A stretch of DNA of 64,000 nt from Hyposmocoma kahamanoa (Eukaryota; Arthropoda; Insecta; Lepidoptera; Cosmopterigidae): assembly GCF_003589595.1 (NCBI RefSeq), contig NW_020653900.1, positions 885,868-949,867 on the forward strand, read 5' to 3'. Shown here piece by piece: positions 20,006 to 30,935 of this stretch (the first letter of the stretch is position 1; every line of letters starts with the position of its first letter). The position numbers and the translations under genes are program-made. The notes beneath the pieces are model-generated. The model did no database searches and had not been told where the DNA came from. It saw nothing but the letters and a program-made list of their open reading frames with translations.

Positions 20006-20093
20006 TTCTATGTCAAACTATAAAATATTTATACATCATTATTACATTGTACATGTATTTGTATATATATATACATTTAGCATTAATTTCATG

Positions 20094-20338
20094 TCAACAT
20101 TTATCTAAAAAATCAGTCACTTTGTAATAATTTTTGTGTCTAAGCCATTCACTAAGTCTGTTTCTGAACCAATTATTTGGTAACGTTTGAATGTCTTTTG
20201 GTAGAGCATTATAAATTCGGACACACATACCGTTACATTGATTTTTGTAATAACACAATCTAGGTTTATTATTATACACCAGTCTATTTGGGTCCCTTAC
20301 ACCTCTACTATGTACATCTGTATTTTTTTTTAAAAGGT
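20094..20338 (-). pseudogene. C-terminus of a LINE reverse transcriptase
   Basis: About 80 residues: HSRGVRDPNRLVYNNKPRLC, then CNGMCVRIYNALPKDIQTLP and FRNRLSEWLRHKNYYKVTDF to a stop at 20094. The pattern of a His/Arg segment, IYNxLPxxI and a final Lys/Tyr-rich helix is the standard last segment of Jockey-like LINE proteins. It corresponds to the part around LPNEIKLLQ at 3195-3285 but is a different family. Confidence 0.75.
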
Positions 20339-20483
20339 TTAGATTTTAGATATTATGATCTCAATGCACCCGTAAACGCGCGCTGACAAGTTCGTGTCGC
20401 GTTACCTTAAATAAAATTCGGTAAGTTGTAAGCGCGCGCTAGACAAACGCCAGTTAAACGCTGGTCATGTAAACGTAGTCTTA

Positions 20484-20648
20484 GGGTCGTATTCTAGAAC
20501 TCTACTCAATGCTCAAGTCAAGATTTGAGTATGGTTTAAACCACTCGAAATCATACTCAAGTCCCTGCCATTAGGGTCGTATTTCCAGTGCTTGTGTTTC
20601 CAGTGCAATCCTGACTTGAGCATTGAGTAGAGTTCTAGAATACGACCC
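20484..20648. mobile_element. PIF/Harbinger-type MITE, 165 bp
   Basis: Perfect 37-bp inverted ends at 20484-20520 and 20612-20648, starting GGGTCGTATTCTAGAACTCT. Target duplication TTA at 20481-20483 and 20649-20651. An extra partial copy of the end (TTAGGGTCGTATTTCC) lies at 20572-20587. No coding capacity. Confidence 0.88.
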
Positions 20649-20651
20649 TTA

Positions 20652-21109
20652 ATCCCGTTTGAATTCGTCGTATTTTTTAAGGTGCATAAAAATACGCCGT
20701 GTGCGTAATAAATCCCACTGATAAACCATTTTTTCATTACCGTTGGTATCTCACAAAGAAGGGAAAAAGGCATTGGTAAGGATTCAATGCCTTGTCAGGA
20801 ACTAATTCGCTGTAATCTTCCACGGCTTTTTTTGTCTGCATTTTTAATATAAGACACGTTTTGAAATGGTACTTCATTCTTACTTTCTACTGAGCATTAA
20901 ACTCCTCTGTTCGGAAGGTGCTCGATGAGGTTTCCACTGGGAAGCCTTGCACTACCGAGTCTTGTAATCATATACTAAAGTTTATGGTATGATATCGACA
21001 ATATTAGTCGATAGAGTTTCAAGAATTGGAGAGGATGTGGGTTATATATCTAATGGAGCAATAAACATTTTTGACGTAACTCCACATAAGCCATTCTTCT
21101 ATGAGATGT
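20652..21109. other. No gene recognised
   Basis: Ordinary AT-rich sequence. The minus frame at 20513-20773 runs across the MITE and is not a gene. Confidence 0.45.
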
Positions 21110-21215
21110 GCGATGCGTGGAGTGCCTCTCAGATCTTTGTGATTTAAAGCTCTGAGTGGCACTGCATCTGTTATGGACAGACGTGTCACTTACCATCAGG
21201 TGCGCGACTGGGTGG
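21110..21215 (-). repeat. Repeat C, 5' part, antisense
   Basis: GCCTCTCAGATCTTTGTGAT and GTGGCACTGCATCTGTTATG followed by CTTACCATCAGGTGCGCGAC. Truncated at both ends. Confidence 0.8.
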
Positions 21216-21473
21216 GAATTATGTCCGGAGAAAAGTTACTTGAAGTTACTTGTTCATTATGGAGCCATTGAAATTATTGTACTTTTATAAATATCCATAG
21301 AAACATTTAAAAAAAAATGATGTCATTAATGCTCTAAACGCCAGATATGCAATAAAATGAAAACTACCGCTGTAACACATAACCATTTTGGTCGGTGGGA
21401 AGACCAAATTCAATTATTCGTATACACTTCTGTATTATTAAAAACAAATAAACAATTATTATTTAGTTATTAT

Positions 21474-21686
21474 AACTGCCTCGGTGGCCGAACGGTTACC
21501 ATGCCGGATTGCTACGCAAAGGTCCCAGGTTCGATTCCCGGGCGGGGAGAAATATGTGTATGGCCTACATTTATTTCTCTCGAAGTTTGAGTGTAATTTG
21601 TGGTTGTCTATGTGTGTGTCCATGGCAGCCGCGACATAGGGTTTCCATAGTGCGGGGCTATGTTGAGTGTGTGCGTTATTATATTT
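21474..21686 (+). repeat. SINE-B copy
   Basis: Head with box A (GGTGGCCGAACGGTTACC) and box B (GGTTCGATTCCCGG), then ATGGCCTACATTTATTTCTC and GTGTAATTTGTGGTTGTC, ending GGCTATGTTGAGTGTGTGCG. Near full length. Confidence 0.88.
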
Positions 21687-22019
21687 TGTAGAGTAAAACC
21701 CACTACAATGTACAACTGTATATGTATATGTATAATGTTTTTTACAATCCTCCTATTTCCTTATTACAAAAATCTGTGTAGTTTGTTGAAATGTTAATAT
21801 TAAAATTAGTTTTCATGTCTCCATGTTCTCTTTTTAGTAGCCTATCTAAACATACATTTTTACTTTGATTTATTACACTAAACCATATTCACAATCATAA
21901 TTTTCACTTACAGTTACACTTATATATTCAAATCCGCACATGCACTTACATATTGAATAGGTTATTTTAGATGCACTATTCACACTTTATTACATTTATT
22001 ATTTTAATGAACAATTTCC

Positions 22020-22340
22020 ATCTTAGTCGTTTATTAGATCTATTGTCAGTCTACAGTCAACCGTGACCATGGGACCTGTAAAGGGCCCGAAACGTCGGTT
22101 TGTTTGAAAAAACAAATATATTATACGCGATTTAAATCCGGAAAAATAGTTTCATTCCTAGATCTATTGTTACAAATAACTTCTAGATTTAGTACCTCTC
22201 GTTGGTTCTGACTGAAAATCAGCGCCTTAGGGTAATTAGTCATATGCTGAGGCAGCGCCATTTCACTGCTATGACAAAAAGTTTTATTTCTCCTGTTGTA
22301 TTCAATTCGTATTTGTGTCATACTAGTGAATAAATTGTTT
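22020..22340. repeat. Repeat with a conserved GGGCCCGAAACGTCGG block (possibly Penelope-like)
   Basis: GACCATGGGACCTGTAAAGG runs into GGGCCCGAAACGTCGG at 22085-22097. The block GAAACGTCGG after a short GC hairpin resembles the ribozyme-bearing ends of Penelope-like elements. Then comes AATATATTATACGCGATTTA and about 200 bp that I do not recognise. Family assignment is tentative. Confidence 0.35.
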
Positions 22341-22707
22341 ATCTAACTAACTATCTATCTAATTTTTCCTGTCGATTCTTCACAAATAGATAACCCACTT
22401 CTGCACTACACACTAGAACTTTCATGTCAATTCAAGATGTTGGAAATAGCCTCAGCGCAGGCTAGCCTATATCTGGATGGTCTAGATCTGGCGACCTAGG
22501 CATTAAATCTAGTATAACAATAGCTTACAGACAATGTACGTTACGTAGAATTAAGTTAAAAACAGTAAGTCTTCATTGAAAGTAGTGAATGGATAGCAAT
22601 ACCGCGTCTAGTTTAACGTTAATGAATGCACTTGCCTATTCTGCCGTCAAGCAGTAATGTCAGCATTACTTTGTTCCGCTTTTGAAGGGTAAGTTGCTGG
22701 CGAAATT

Positions 22708-23208
22708 TTATTTTTAATTTTATTTTATTGGATGTACACAACAGTTTACATTCAGTGGAACATATTGAGATACAATTTATAGTCTTAATCTAGAATGTAG
22801 ACCTAATAAGTGTTATATACAGCGTTATTATGCGAAAAGTAAACATATTTGCATTAAAATTACAAAAAAAGGAAGTGGAAAAGTGAGATTACAACTTAAA
22901 ACTAATGCAACTAAAGAATAACATAGATAATTAATTTGGCGGTACTAATTCTCGCCTTCTCAAGCGAGTCGAAATATTTGAGGAGATTGTTGTCGAAATC
23001 GTCAATGTGACCTGCAAATTCTGATATGAGTAAATCATTGTAGGTTCGGCACATTCTAGTAATGGGGTTATAAGAGGATGTATTATTTCGATAAACATTT
23101 AACACAAAGGCTTTAGGACGACGAAGATTACGTTTAATGTTAAAGTTAATGTGAGATAGCAGAGCAAGGCTACCGTGTATGAGCTTATACCAGACAACAA
23201 TATCCTGT
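22708..23208 (-). mobile_element. 5'-truncated LINE 3' end with target duplication AAATT
   Basis: Inserted in repeat C with AAATT on each side (22703-22707 and 23209-23213). The 3' end on the minus strand is CCAATAAAATAAAATTAAAA, an AATAAA signal and A-rich tail. Its 3' UTR (ATGTAAACTGTT, TACATCCAATAAAAT, TAGACCTAATA) recurs in + orientation at 62797-62920. Confidence 0.85.
22911..23205 (-). pseudogene. C-terminal 97 residues of a LINE reverse transcriptase
   Basis: An open frame runs from the truncation point to a stop: DIVVWYKLIHGSLALLSHIN, then LRRPKAFVLNVYRNNTSSYN, PITRMCRTYNDLL and FDNNLLKYFDSLEKA. The arrangement of the final block (R-x-x-x-T-x-N followed by a short acidic helix) is typical for LINE C-termini. 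Short and intact to the stop, but only the end of the protein. Confidence 0.75.
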
Positions 23209-23740
23209 AAATTACAGGCACATGGGACTTGCCAACTTATGTATGTCTCAAGGTGACAGGCGCAGTGGCAGTGCCCTTAACATCTTTGCGATATAAAACT
23301 CTGAGTGGCAATGCAACTGTTATGGGTAGGCGTATAGCTTACCACCAGGCGCACGACTTGTACGTACCGTGGCTTCTTATTATAAAAAATTATAAAAAAT
23401 ATAAGTCAACATACTACTTTTTACTGCACTGCAGTATAAAGTGCATGTAGGTCCATAAATAGAAAAGGGGTTCTAAGATTATATTTATCTGTAAGAACGG
23501 TGCACCATTTTACACTTTAAAGATAAACTGCTATCTTGTTCTTATTGTATCCATGACATACAGTATAATGTAGTAAGGATTTGCCAATTGGAGTTAGGTA
23601 CCTCTATACCTCGCTGATTGTTGCTCAGGGTGCGCCAGATATACAGAAAATAAGCGTCATGCTGGAAGGCCCCTTTCGTGTACCTCGGTAAACTGCTGTG
23701 TTAATTAATTATGGCGTCAAAGGTTATTTTGATCTGCGAA

Positions 23741-24233
23741 CATGGAGTACATAACCAGAAATACAGACGAAATGTCACTTAATTTGTTTGAAAACTATTC
23801 CGCCAAATCATTACTGTGTCAACTGCGCTCCGATTGACTAGCCCGAAATCGAAACAATTGATGAGTGTCGTCAATTCTTTCACTTTAAATCGACCAGTTT
23901 AATTACTACAATGGACGACAATTGCAAAATTACACAATTAATATTTCATTACTTATTTGTTTTGTAATTAGATGTTTTTCCCATACCACCGAATGGAATA
24001 GCCCCCTATTGTTAGAGATATTATCTCTATTACAATAAATACAGAATATTTTTGGAATATACGCAGAAGTACCCACAGGTCAGTTGTTGGCGCTGTACTA
24101 TTTCCGCTTTCTAATTTGTGATTTCAGCGCAAACGAGAGTTGATATTTAAAAGTGATATAAGGCCCATTTGCCTGATGAGTTCAGGGATTGATGGCCGTT
24201 GTTTCGTCTCTATTTCTGGTTAAACACTCGATG
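23741..24233 (-). mobile_element. MITE-M copy 2 (hAT-like)
   Basis: Ends CATGGAGTACATAACCAGAA and, inverted, CATCGAGTGTTTAACCAGAA. Perfect 8-bp duplication TCTGCGAA at 23733-23740 and 24234-24241. 493 bp. Orientation is opposite to copy 1. Confidence 0.9.
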
Positions 24234-24241
24234 TCTGCGAA

Positions 24242-24814
24242 AAAATACTTTTGGGTTACTGATTTAGATTATACCTACGTCCAAATTAAGGCCCACATTT
24301 TAGATGGTGAGGTGCGCGATATTAGTAGGAATAAAATAAGAACAGGCGGAGAAAATTTAACACCGATCCGTCGTCGACAAGTGCTCGATGATGACTGAGG
24401 CGGCTGCGGGCTGGGCGGCGTCGTTCAACCGCTGGACAATTTTCAAGTTCTGGGATAAATGTGAATTTAATAACTATAGGGCTTCAGTTGAAAACCAGAA
24501 TTGAGCAGGTTGTAGTACTACAGAGAATCTGATGATTAAAGATAAATATTCCCATATTATTATGTGCAAATTCTATTTACACATAACTTGCTACTTTTCA
24601 GTGTTCTATAATGTAAGCTAATGCATTAAAGTGCACACAGACACTATCTAGTCACAACTGGTCACTGTAATTAAGTGCTTTGGTGCTTAACGAATAGGGC
24701 CATGAATTGTTAGGGTGATGTAAATTTATGTTTGTTTGCAGATAATGACTTCGATAGTATGGTAAATGTCAATATTAGAATAATTGAAACCGCTTAACTT
24801 GTTTATGTAGTTAA
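24242..24814. other. No gene recognised
   Basis: Spacer between two MITE-M copies. A 24189-24398 frame overlaps the end of copy 2 and has no support. Confidence 0.45.
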
Positions 24815-24822
24815 GGCCCGCA

Positions 24823-25302
24823 CATCGAGTATATAACTAGAAATGAAATGTCATTTAATTTATTTGAAAACTCCACCAAACCAAATCATTACGGTGACAA
24901 GTGCGCTCTGATTGGCCAGCCCGAATTCGAAACAATTTACGGGTCTCATCAATTGTTTCACTTCAAGTAGACCAGTTTAACTTGAACGTTGCTATAATGG
25001 ATGAAAATTGAAAAATTACATATTTAATATTTAATTACAGATGAAATGTGATTCCGTTTGTTTTGTAATTAGATATTTTATTGTTTTTCCCACACCACCG
25101 AATGGAATAGCCCTCCATAGTTAGAGATATTATCTTTATTACAATAATTACAGAATATTTTTGGAATATACGGTGACGAAGGCACAAGTCAGTTGTGATT
25201 TGAGAGTTGATATTTAAAAGTCATAAAAGGCCCATTTGTCTGTTGAGTTGCCAGGGATGGATGGCCCTTATTTCGTCTCTATTTGTGGTTATGTACTTAA
25301 TG
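24823..25302 (-). mobile_element. MITE-M copy 3 (hAT-like)
   Basis: Ends CATCGAGTATATAACTAGAA and, inverted, CATTAAGTACATAACCACAA. Perfect duplication GGCCCGCA at 24815-24822 and 25303-25310. 480 bp, same orientation as copy 2, with a small deletion near 25190. Confidence 0.9.
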
Positions 25303-25399
25303 GGCCCGCATCATTAAACAGTTTCTAAGTCTGTTTAGAAGGGTTACTTTATTTTTGTTTCTGGGTTATCGATATAATTTTCTAATTGATTCTATCATT

Positions 25400-25680
25400 A
25401 AAACAAGATTTTTTGTAATATGAAGTGACGGGACGAGCAAGCCGTGCTTGTGATGGTAAGCTACACGCCTGTCCAAAACCTTTGCAGTGCTAGCAGTGCA
25501 GTCAGAGCGTTAAATCGCAAAGATCTAAGGGGCACTGCCACTGCGCCCGTCACTATGAGATATGAGTTGACGAGTTTTATGTGCCTGTAATTTCACCAGC
25601 ACTCTCACCCTTCGAAACCGGAACACAATAATACTCAGATTACTGCTTGGCTGCAGAAATAGGTTAAGGTTATACTTACA
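25400..25680 (+). repeat. Repeat C, sense
   Basis: From TGTAATATGAAGTGACGGGA through AAATCGCAAAGATCTAAGGG and TGTGCCTGTAATTTCACC to AGAAATAGGTTAAGG. Near complete. Confidence 0.85.
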
Positions 25681-25689
25681 TAAAAATTA

Positions 25690-26690
25690 TTTCCTTACGA
25701 GAAACCCTGTCATTGTAAGAGACAAAACACAATTTGAAAATTTAAAAAGAGTTTCTTTATACATAAAAATATGTGCGCATTTGACCTCCATCCCACCTGA
25801 TGAAAAGTGACGCCTATGCCTATTCACTCTCGCTTTGAAAAGGTCCAAGTTATAGCGTTCGTTTAGGGGCACAAGTCTGCAGGCAGGGAATTCCACTCCC
25901 TACCCGCTCGCCATACAAATGTGGAAGCGAAACGCTTTGTGTGATTTCGGGGAATATCCACAACATAGGGGTGGAACCATGTGGAACCCTAGCCCACGTC
26001 TAGTCCCCCGATAATGGAAAGGAGAAGGCGGAATCAAATTATGCAATTCTATCGCACACTCTCCGTGATATATCCTGTAGAATAGCGATAAGCTGGCAAC
26101 TCTACGACGGTGTTCAAGGCTCTGCAGCTTCGCCTCTACTAATTCCGAGTTACCTATAATCCTCTAAGTACGCTTGTCTATTGAATCCAAGGTGGCCAGT
26201 TGGTATTTAGCAGAGCCATCCCATACGTGGCAGCAGTATTCCATACACGGCCGGACTTGTAATTGTTACTGCTGAAGCAACTGTCCTTGTGTGAAGTAAC
26301 GCCTTGGAAAGGATGTCAAGCTTCTTGTATGCATTTTTGGCCATGGATTCAATGTATCTGCCGAAATTCAGATTGGACGACAAGTCCATTCTAAGTAGGT
26401 GAAGATGGTCGGCTATCGGTATAGATATATCACGAAAAGTCAGAGTCAGGTGAAAGGGACTCCGTTTAGTGGAGAAAAGACACGCCTGCGTTTTGGTAGT
26501 ATTAAATTTGACAAGATTGGTATCGCCCCAATCGGAGACTGCCTTAAGTGTCAAATTCAATCGACTAACCATGGACTCTCGACGAGACTGGATTTCTTCT
26601 CCACTGACCCTTGCATTAGTTAAGTACCTTTCTACAACTGTGCTGTCATCAGCATACCCAAAGGTACCTGGAATCAACATATAAATAATT
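25690..26690 (-). pseudogene. Reverse transcriptase C-terminal half of a LINE, decayed
   Basis: The first open part, 26680-26207, has GTFGYADDSTVVERYLTNAR (catalytic YADD near 26650), AVSDWGDTNLVKFNTTKTQA and FSTKRSPFHLTL, then ITSPAVYGILLPRM. Below 26210 the frame changes, with scraps CHVWDGSAKYQLATLDSIDK, LQSLEHRRRVASLSLFYRIY and PLNERYNLDLFKARVNRHRR, ending near 25760. This layout, with SLEHRRRVASLSLFYR and a final YNLxxFKxRVNRHR, belongs to a Jockey/R1-like LINE. It is 5'-truncated and frameshifted. Confidence 0.82.
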
Positions 26691-26849
26691 ACTGAATGGG
26701 TCTTATTGTGAATAATTTGTTTATTTTATTTGTTAATAATATTTAATAAGAAAAAACGAAGTAATTTTTATTTTTAAATATACTTACAAAATTTTGCATT
26801 CAAAACTGTTATTTGAAACTACAAGCTCTACGAATATCACATTAAAAGT

Positions 26850-26965
26850 ATGGGAGAGTTTCGTTAAAATTTTAAACATTTCTAGTTTTATTTTAAAAGC
26901 TATTGATGTTATTTTAATTATTGGGTAATGTACTTTTGATATCAATTTGAAGGCTTTTGGTATCT
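26850..26965 (+). repeat. Second copy of the 14041-14305 repeat
   Basis: GGGAGAGTTTCGTTAAAATT, then TTCTAGTTTTATTTTAAAAG and AATTTGAAGGCTTTTGGTATC. It lacks the 113-bp minisatellite segment. Confidence 0.65.
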
Positions 26966-26989
26966 GTTATTTTAACATTAGGGAATAAT

Positions 26990-27925
26990 GTTCCAAACTT
27001 GAAAAGCTTGGAATTAAGGGAAAACCGCTGGAATTATTTCAGAGCTACCTTTCGAATCGTACTCAATGTGTGAAAATTGGCGATTTTCTGAGACAGGAGC
27101 TCCCTGTGGAGCGTGGCCTTCCACATGGTAGTATTTTGGGTCCGACTTCGTTTTTAGCCTATATAAATGATATGGAACACCATTAACTTAATTAATGGAA
27201 TATTGGTGGCATTTGCTGATGACACGGCTCTCATTTTGTACGGGTCGCACTTGGAAGCAAGCATTTCAAGCTGCACAAATTGGCTTTAACTCAATAACCA
27301 GTTAGCTCACTGATAATTTGCTGTCGCTGAATGTTGTTAAAATGAAGTTTTTGAAATTCAGTATTAATTAACCTAAAGCATTAGAACCGCTAAAGCTCAG
27401 TGTAGTCGCCCATAACCACGCTGTAACTAGTAACCTGGCTTGCGACTGTGCTAAATTAGAAACAGCTGCCACTGTCAGGTACCTGGGTATGATTTTAGAT
27501 AAACATCTAAATTTTGTACCTCACATTGAAAACCTAACAGGCAGAATACGTAAGCTTCTACACGTTTTTAAGCATGTAAGACATATAGCTGAATCACGTA
27601 TATTAAAAATGGTGTATCTAACATTGTGTCAATCTTTACTGGTTTACTGCATAACATCATGGGGTGGTTCATCTAAAACTCACATGCTTAGGATCGAGCG
27701 CGCTCAGAGAGCAGTTTTAAGGGTATGTACGTTCAACCTTTTCGTTTTCCAACAAGAGCTTTATATGAATATTGTGAGGTGCTCGCAGTAGGCCAGCTCT
27801 TTATTAGTATATACTTTCCTTCATTGCAATACGGTGGACGTGTGAATGTCATTCCCCGAAAAGTTATCTGCAAAACCTCTTTCAGCCTTTTACTTTTTGG
27901 GACGATTCTTATACAACAAAAGTAA
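26990..27925 (+). pseudogene. Jockey-like reverse transcriptase fragment
   Basis: Blocks in order: LEKLGIKGKPLELFQSYLSN, GLPHGSILGPTSFLAYINDM, VAFADDTALILY (catalytic FADD near 27215), YLGMILDKHLNFVPHIENLT, LCQSLLVYCITSWGG and RIERAQRAVLRV, then a frame change to RFPTRALYEYCEVLAVGQLF, ending with a stop near 27925. Several stops interrupt it before 27489. It runs convergently away from the minus-strand LINE at 25690-26690 and belongs to another family (FADD and LPHGS rather than YADD). Confidence 0.85.
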
Positions 27926-28033
27926 TAATATTTTAGCGTTTCATGTAAAAAATAAATAATAGTGTAAGAATATGAAAATCTTGTTCAGGCTGCTCAATGG
28001 AGTATTTTTAACATCAAATACGCACAGTTTTTC

Positions 28034-28232
<199 letters not shown>

Positions 28233-28437
28233 ACGAATTAATTGTTTGTAAAGATTATATAATTTAGATTAATTTAATTTTACTCATTTGCTGTCTCCAA
28301 AAATTACTACTAGTTCTTATTACTATTTTTGCATAATGTATAAATAAAATAACGTAATAAATTATAAATTTTTCTACGCCATTGAAAGGTTTGCTGGTAC
28401 TTATAGCACAGGTTTTCCTTTTTTAAGTACCAGCGGT

Positions 28438-28502
28438 CTTATTATTATTATTCGGATTTATTATTATTATTGCTATTGCTATTGCTGTTGCTGTTGCTGT
28501 TG

Positions 28503-28547
<45 letters not shown>

Positions 28548-28559
28548 TNNNNNNNNNNG

Positions 28560-28610
<51 letters not shown>

Positions 28611-28685
28611 TTGCTGTTGCTGTTGCGGTTACTATTGCTATTGCTATTGCTGTTGCTATTGCTATTGTTATTATTATTATTATTA
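28438..28685. repeat. Imperfect hexanucleotide repeat around an assembly gap
   Basis: TTATTA grades into GCTATT, then GCTGTT, then about 18 units of GCTGTC around ten N at 28549-28558, then the same series in reverse order. Its true length is unknown because of the gap. Confidence 0.95.
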
Positions 28686-28930
28686 ACTGCCTGGGCACAC
28701 TTAACGATTATACATTTTCAAATCGTGTTTTTTCAATTCCACAATATATCAATTGTATATTGTGAAGTAAAAAAAAATCATCAATAATGTAGTAGCTCTT
28801 AGTAACCAAAAATTATGCGGTTTCATGATAAATTGCCTACAATTTAGTTCTTTAACATCGTCCGGTAATTTATTAAATAATATAGATGCTAATACACCGT
28901 TTTATTATAGCATAAATAAGAGCAAGTAAT

Positions 28931-29195
28931 ACCAAATGACGGGACGAACAAGCCGTGTGTCTGACGGTATGCGACATGCCTATCCATGACAGTTGCAGTG
29001 CCACTCAGAGCTTTAAATCGCAACAATCTTAAGGGCACTGCCTAAAATCGCTGAGACATAAGTTACCAAGTCCTATATCCCTGTAATTTCACCAGCGCCC
29101 TTACCCTTCCAAACTGGAACGCAGTAATAGGTAACATGGCAGTATTTCCCCGGACGAACACTTTCACAAGAAGCTCTACTGCTACTAAATAGAAA
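28931..29195 (+). repeat. Repeat C, sense
   Basis: From CAAATGACGGGACGAACAAG through AGTGCCACTCAGAGCTTTAA and TAATTTCACCAGCGCCCTTA to TTCACAAGAAGCTCTACTGC. One of the few copies that reaches the 3' end; about 40 bp inside (the ACTGAC/TACTGCTTGG region) is missing. Confidence 0.85.
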
Positions 29196-29386
29196 TAATA
29201 GATGCGATAATTGTCTTGAGACTACGCGAGAATTCTTCGAAAGACTCGCGACCTATTTCCATGGCTTGTACGTTACACAATAGACATAAAGTTAATTGTT
29301 CACTGCTATGCACAGACTCCGCACAGATTTAAGCCTGCTGCATCCACTGCACCGCCTTCTCCTTCGATTGGTAGAATCGAGGTTCT

Positions 29387-29657
29387 TGTTGCGAACCGGT
29401 CTCATACCCGCTCGGCACGAGACGCGGGGTAGGACGACACGGCGAGCGTGACGACACGGCGAGCGTGACGACACGGCGAGCGTGACGTAACGGCGAGCGG
29501 CAGCGGCGCAGGGGCACTCGCCTTATCGACAGCCACCGGCGACGGTCGACCCCTGTACATTTATTATAAACCAGTACACGTATAATAGAGACGGCGAATA
29601 TACCAGTCCTATTGTAATACAGTCCACTTTGATTTCACGTCTCTTAGAACCCTAACA
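29387..29657. mobile_element. Possible solo LTR with a GC minisatellite
   Basis: The block begins TGTTGCGAACC and ends CTAACA, flanked by GTTCT at 29382-29386 and 29658-29662. TTATTATAAACC at 29561-29572 could be its TATA region. The TG...CA ends and 5-bp duplication fit an LTR, but the termini are short and chance is possible. It contains the 18-bp minisatellite at 29430-29500. Confidence 0.35.
29430..29500. repeat. 18-bp GC-rich minisatellite
   Basis: Nearly four copies of GACACGGCGAGCGTGAC, the last degenerate. The composition contrasts with the AT-rich surroundings. Confidence 0.85.
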
Positions 29658-29744
29658 GTTCTTAATGTTCGTTACGGATTCGTTTGATATATTGGTGATT
29701 CCCTCTCTCGTATACCGTAAGAACATTTTTTTTATCATATCAAT

Positions 29745-29860
29745 ATGATTAAAAAAATGTTCTTTCTGTGACGGGCCGAACAAGTCGTGCACCTGGTGGT
29801 AAGAGACACACCTGTCTTTAATAATTGTTGTGCCACTAAGTGCTTTAAATGAAACAAAAA
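29745..29860 (+). repeat. Repeat C, 5' part
   Basis: GTGACGGGCCGAACAAGTCG, CACCTGGTGGTAAGAGACAC and TGTGCCACTAAGTGCTTTAA, then truncated. Confidence 0.75.
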
Positions 29861-29889
29861 GTTGTTAAAAAATAAATATCTGCAACAAG

Positions 29890-30045
29890 CACATACAAAA
29901 ATTTGTAAGTTGCGCTAGTTCGTTCCGTGGCTTAGTTGGTGTAGCGTGTCGCAAGGGTTGTTGGAAACCACTTGCTGGTTCGAATCCAGACGGACTGAAA
30001 GATATTTTTTCCTAGTTTTCGATTTTTGTAGTAATAATTATAACT
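29890..30045 (+). repeat. SINE-A, head and start of tail
   Basis: tRNA-like head with box A (GTGGCTTAGTTGGTGTAG) and box B (GGTTCGAATCC), then TTTTTTCCTAGTTTTCGATT and TAGTAATAATTATAAC. The middle of the head differs from the other copies. Confidence 0.75.
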
Positions 30046-30720
30046 TTTTATAAAATCTTATAAAACTTTGTAAAATACTGTTAGATGTATATGTAATTGT
30101 ATTGGTAATATACATATATATCGGAAATGGTCGGAAATGGTGTTCCTTCGTGGACCTCGACGGTGTCTGGATGGGGAACGGTGGTGGTAGACGAGAGAGG
30201 ATACAATGGTGGTTGGACTCTCGGGTTGCACACACGCTACCTACAAACTGTCCTACGTTTCGCTTGCCTATTTTAGTCGTTAAAATAATAGAAAGGACAA
30301 GTTGTTATTAGATTTCAAAGTGATTAAAATATACTGTGTTACTATACGTAATCTCATTGCACGATTCCTAAATCTGCCCAAACGATGTCTGAAGATTTAG
30401 TTCTAAACCCTGACGGTTCCGACATATAAATAAAAAAATTATGCTATAGTTATAAAAATCCCTTCCATTACATTTCGCAGCGATGTAAATTGAGCCTTAT
30501 AATGGTTTAGGTATGAATCTTATTCTGTCACTTTGTTATTTTTCCATTATTTTCAACATTGTAACCCTTCTTCTCCCTGCAAATAATTGGCTTTCCTAAC
30601 ATGTGGGGCACAGGCTTTTACCGTTACTCTAGTCAGGGTAATGGTTTCTTGGAAACTGAAAGAAAATCTTTGCTAAGGATCTTTGATGCTTATTTCCAGT
30701 ACGTTTACCTTAAAATAATA
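30046..30720. other. No gene recognised
   Basis: No supported feature; the short frames at 30038-30311 have no resemblance. Confidence 0.4.
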
Positions 30721-30724
30721 TAAT

Positions 30725-30935
30725 TGACTCCATCCGCTAGATTTTGATTGCCTCTCCCGATCGGAAACTGCGTCTTTTCACAACTGACCGATCGGAAACT
30801 TTGACATTTGTAATCGGAACAATAATTGATTTAACTCAAAAATTAGAAAGATATAGTAGAAATCAGGTTCATCTTCTCGCTCAGAAACCCATCTGATGTC
30901 GAGCTACCCGAGCGGGTCGATTCCGTTTTGAATCA
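30725..30935. repeat. Second copy of the GATCGGAAA repeat
   Basis: TTTGATTGCCTCTCCCGATC, ACTGACCGATCGGAAACTTT and AATCGGAACAATAATTGATT match 9320-9440. Confidence 0.6.

Larger units (their letters stand above)
19556..20340 (-). mobile_element. 3' ends of one or two minus-strand LINEs with a SINE-A insertion
   Basis: The right part (20007-20340) encodes a LINE C-terminus. The left part (19556-19735) repeats the same 3' UTR sequence (ATACATCATGATTACATT against ATACATCATTATTACATT; AATTTCATGTCGACAT against AATTTCATGTCAACAT) and ends in an (AAT)n run. I read this as two tandem 3'-end copies, the second carrying SINE-A at 19742-20005. Confidence 0.65.
22625..23385 (-). repeat. Repeat C, antisense, interrupted by a LINE fragment
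   Basis: The copy runs from CTGCCGTCAAGCAGTAATGT to GAAATT (22707) and resumes at AAATTACAGGCACATGGGAC (23209), continuing to TACCACCAGGCGCACGACTT. The interruption is exactly the inserted 22708-23208 stretch. Confidence 0.85.

Noticed and set aside
28423..28787. Leu/Ser and Thr/Ala reading frames with X residues
   Set aside because: Products of the hexanucleotide repeat and its N gap.
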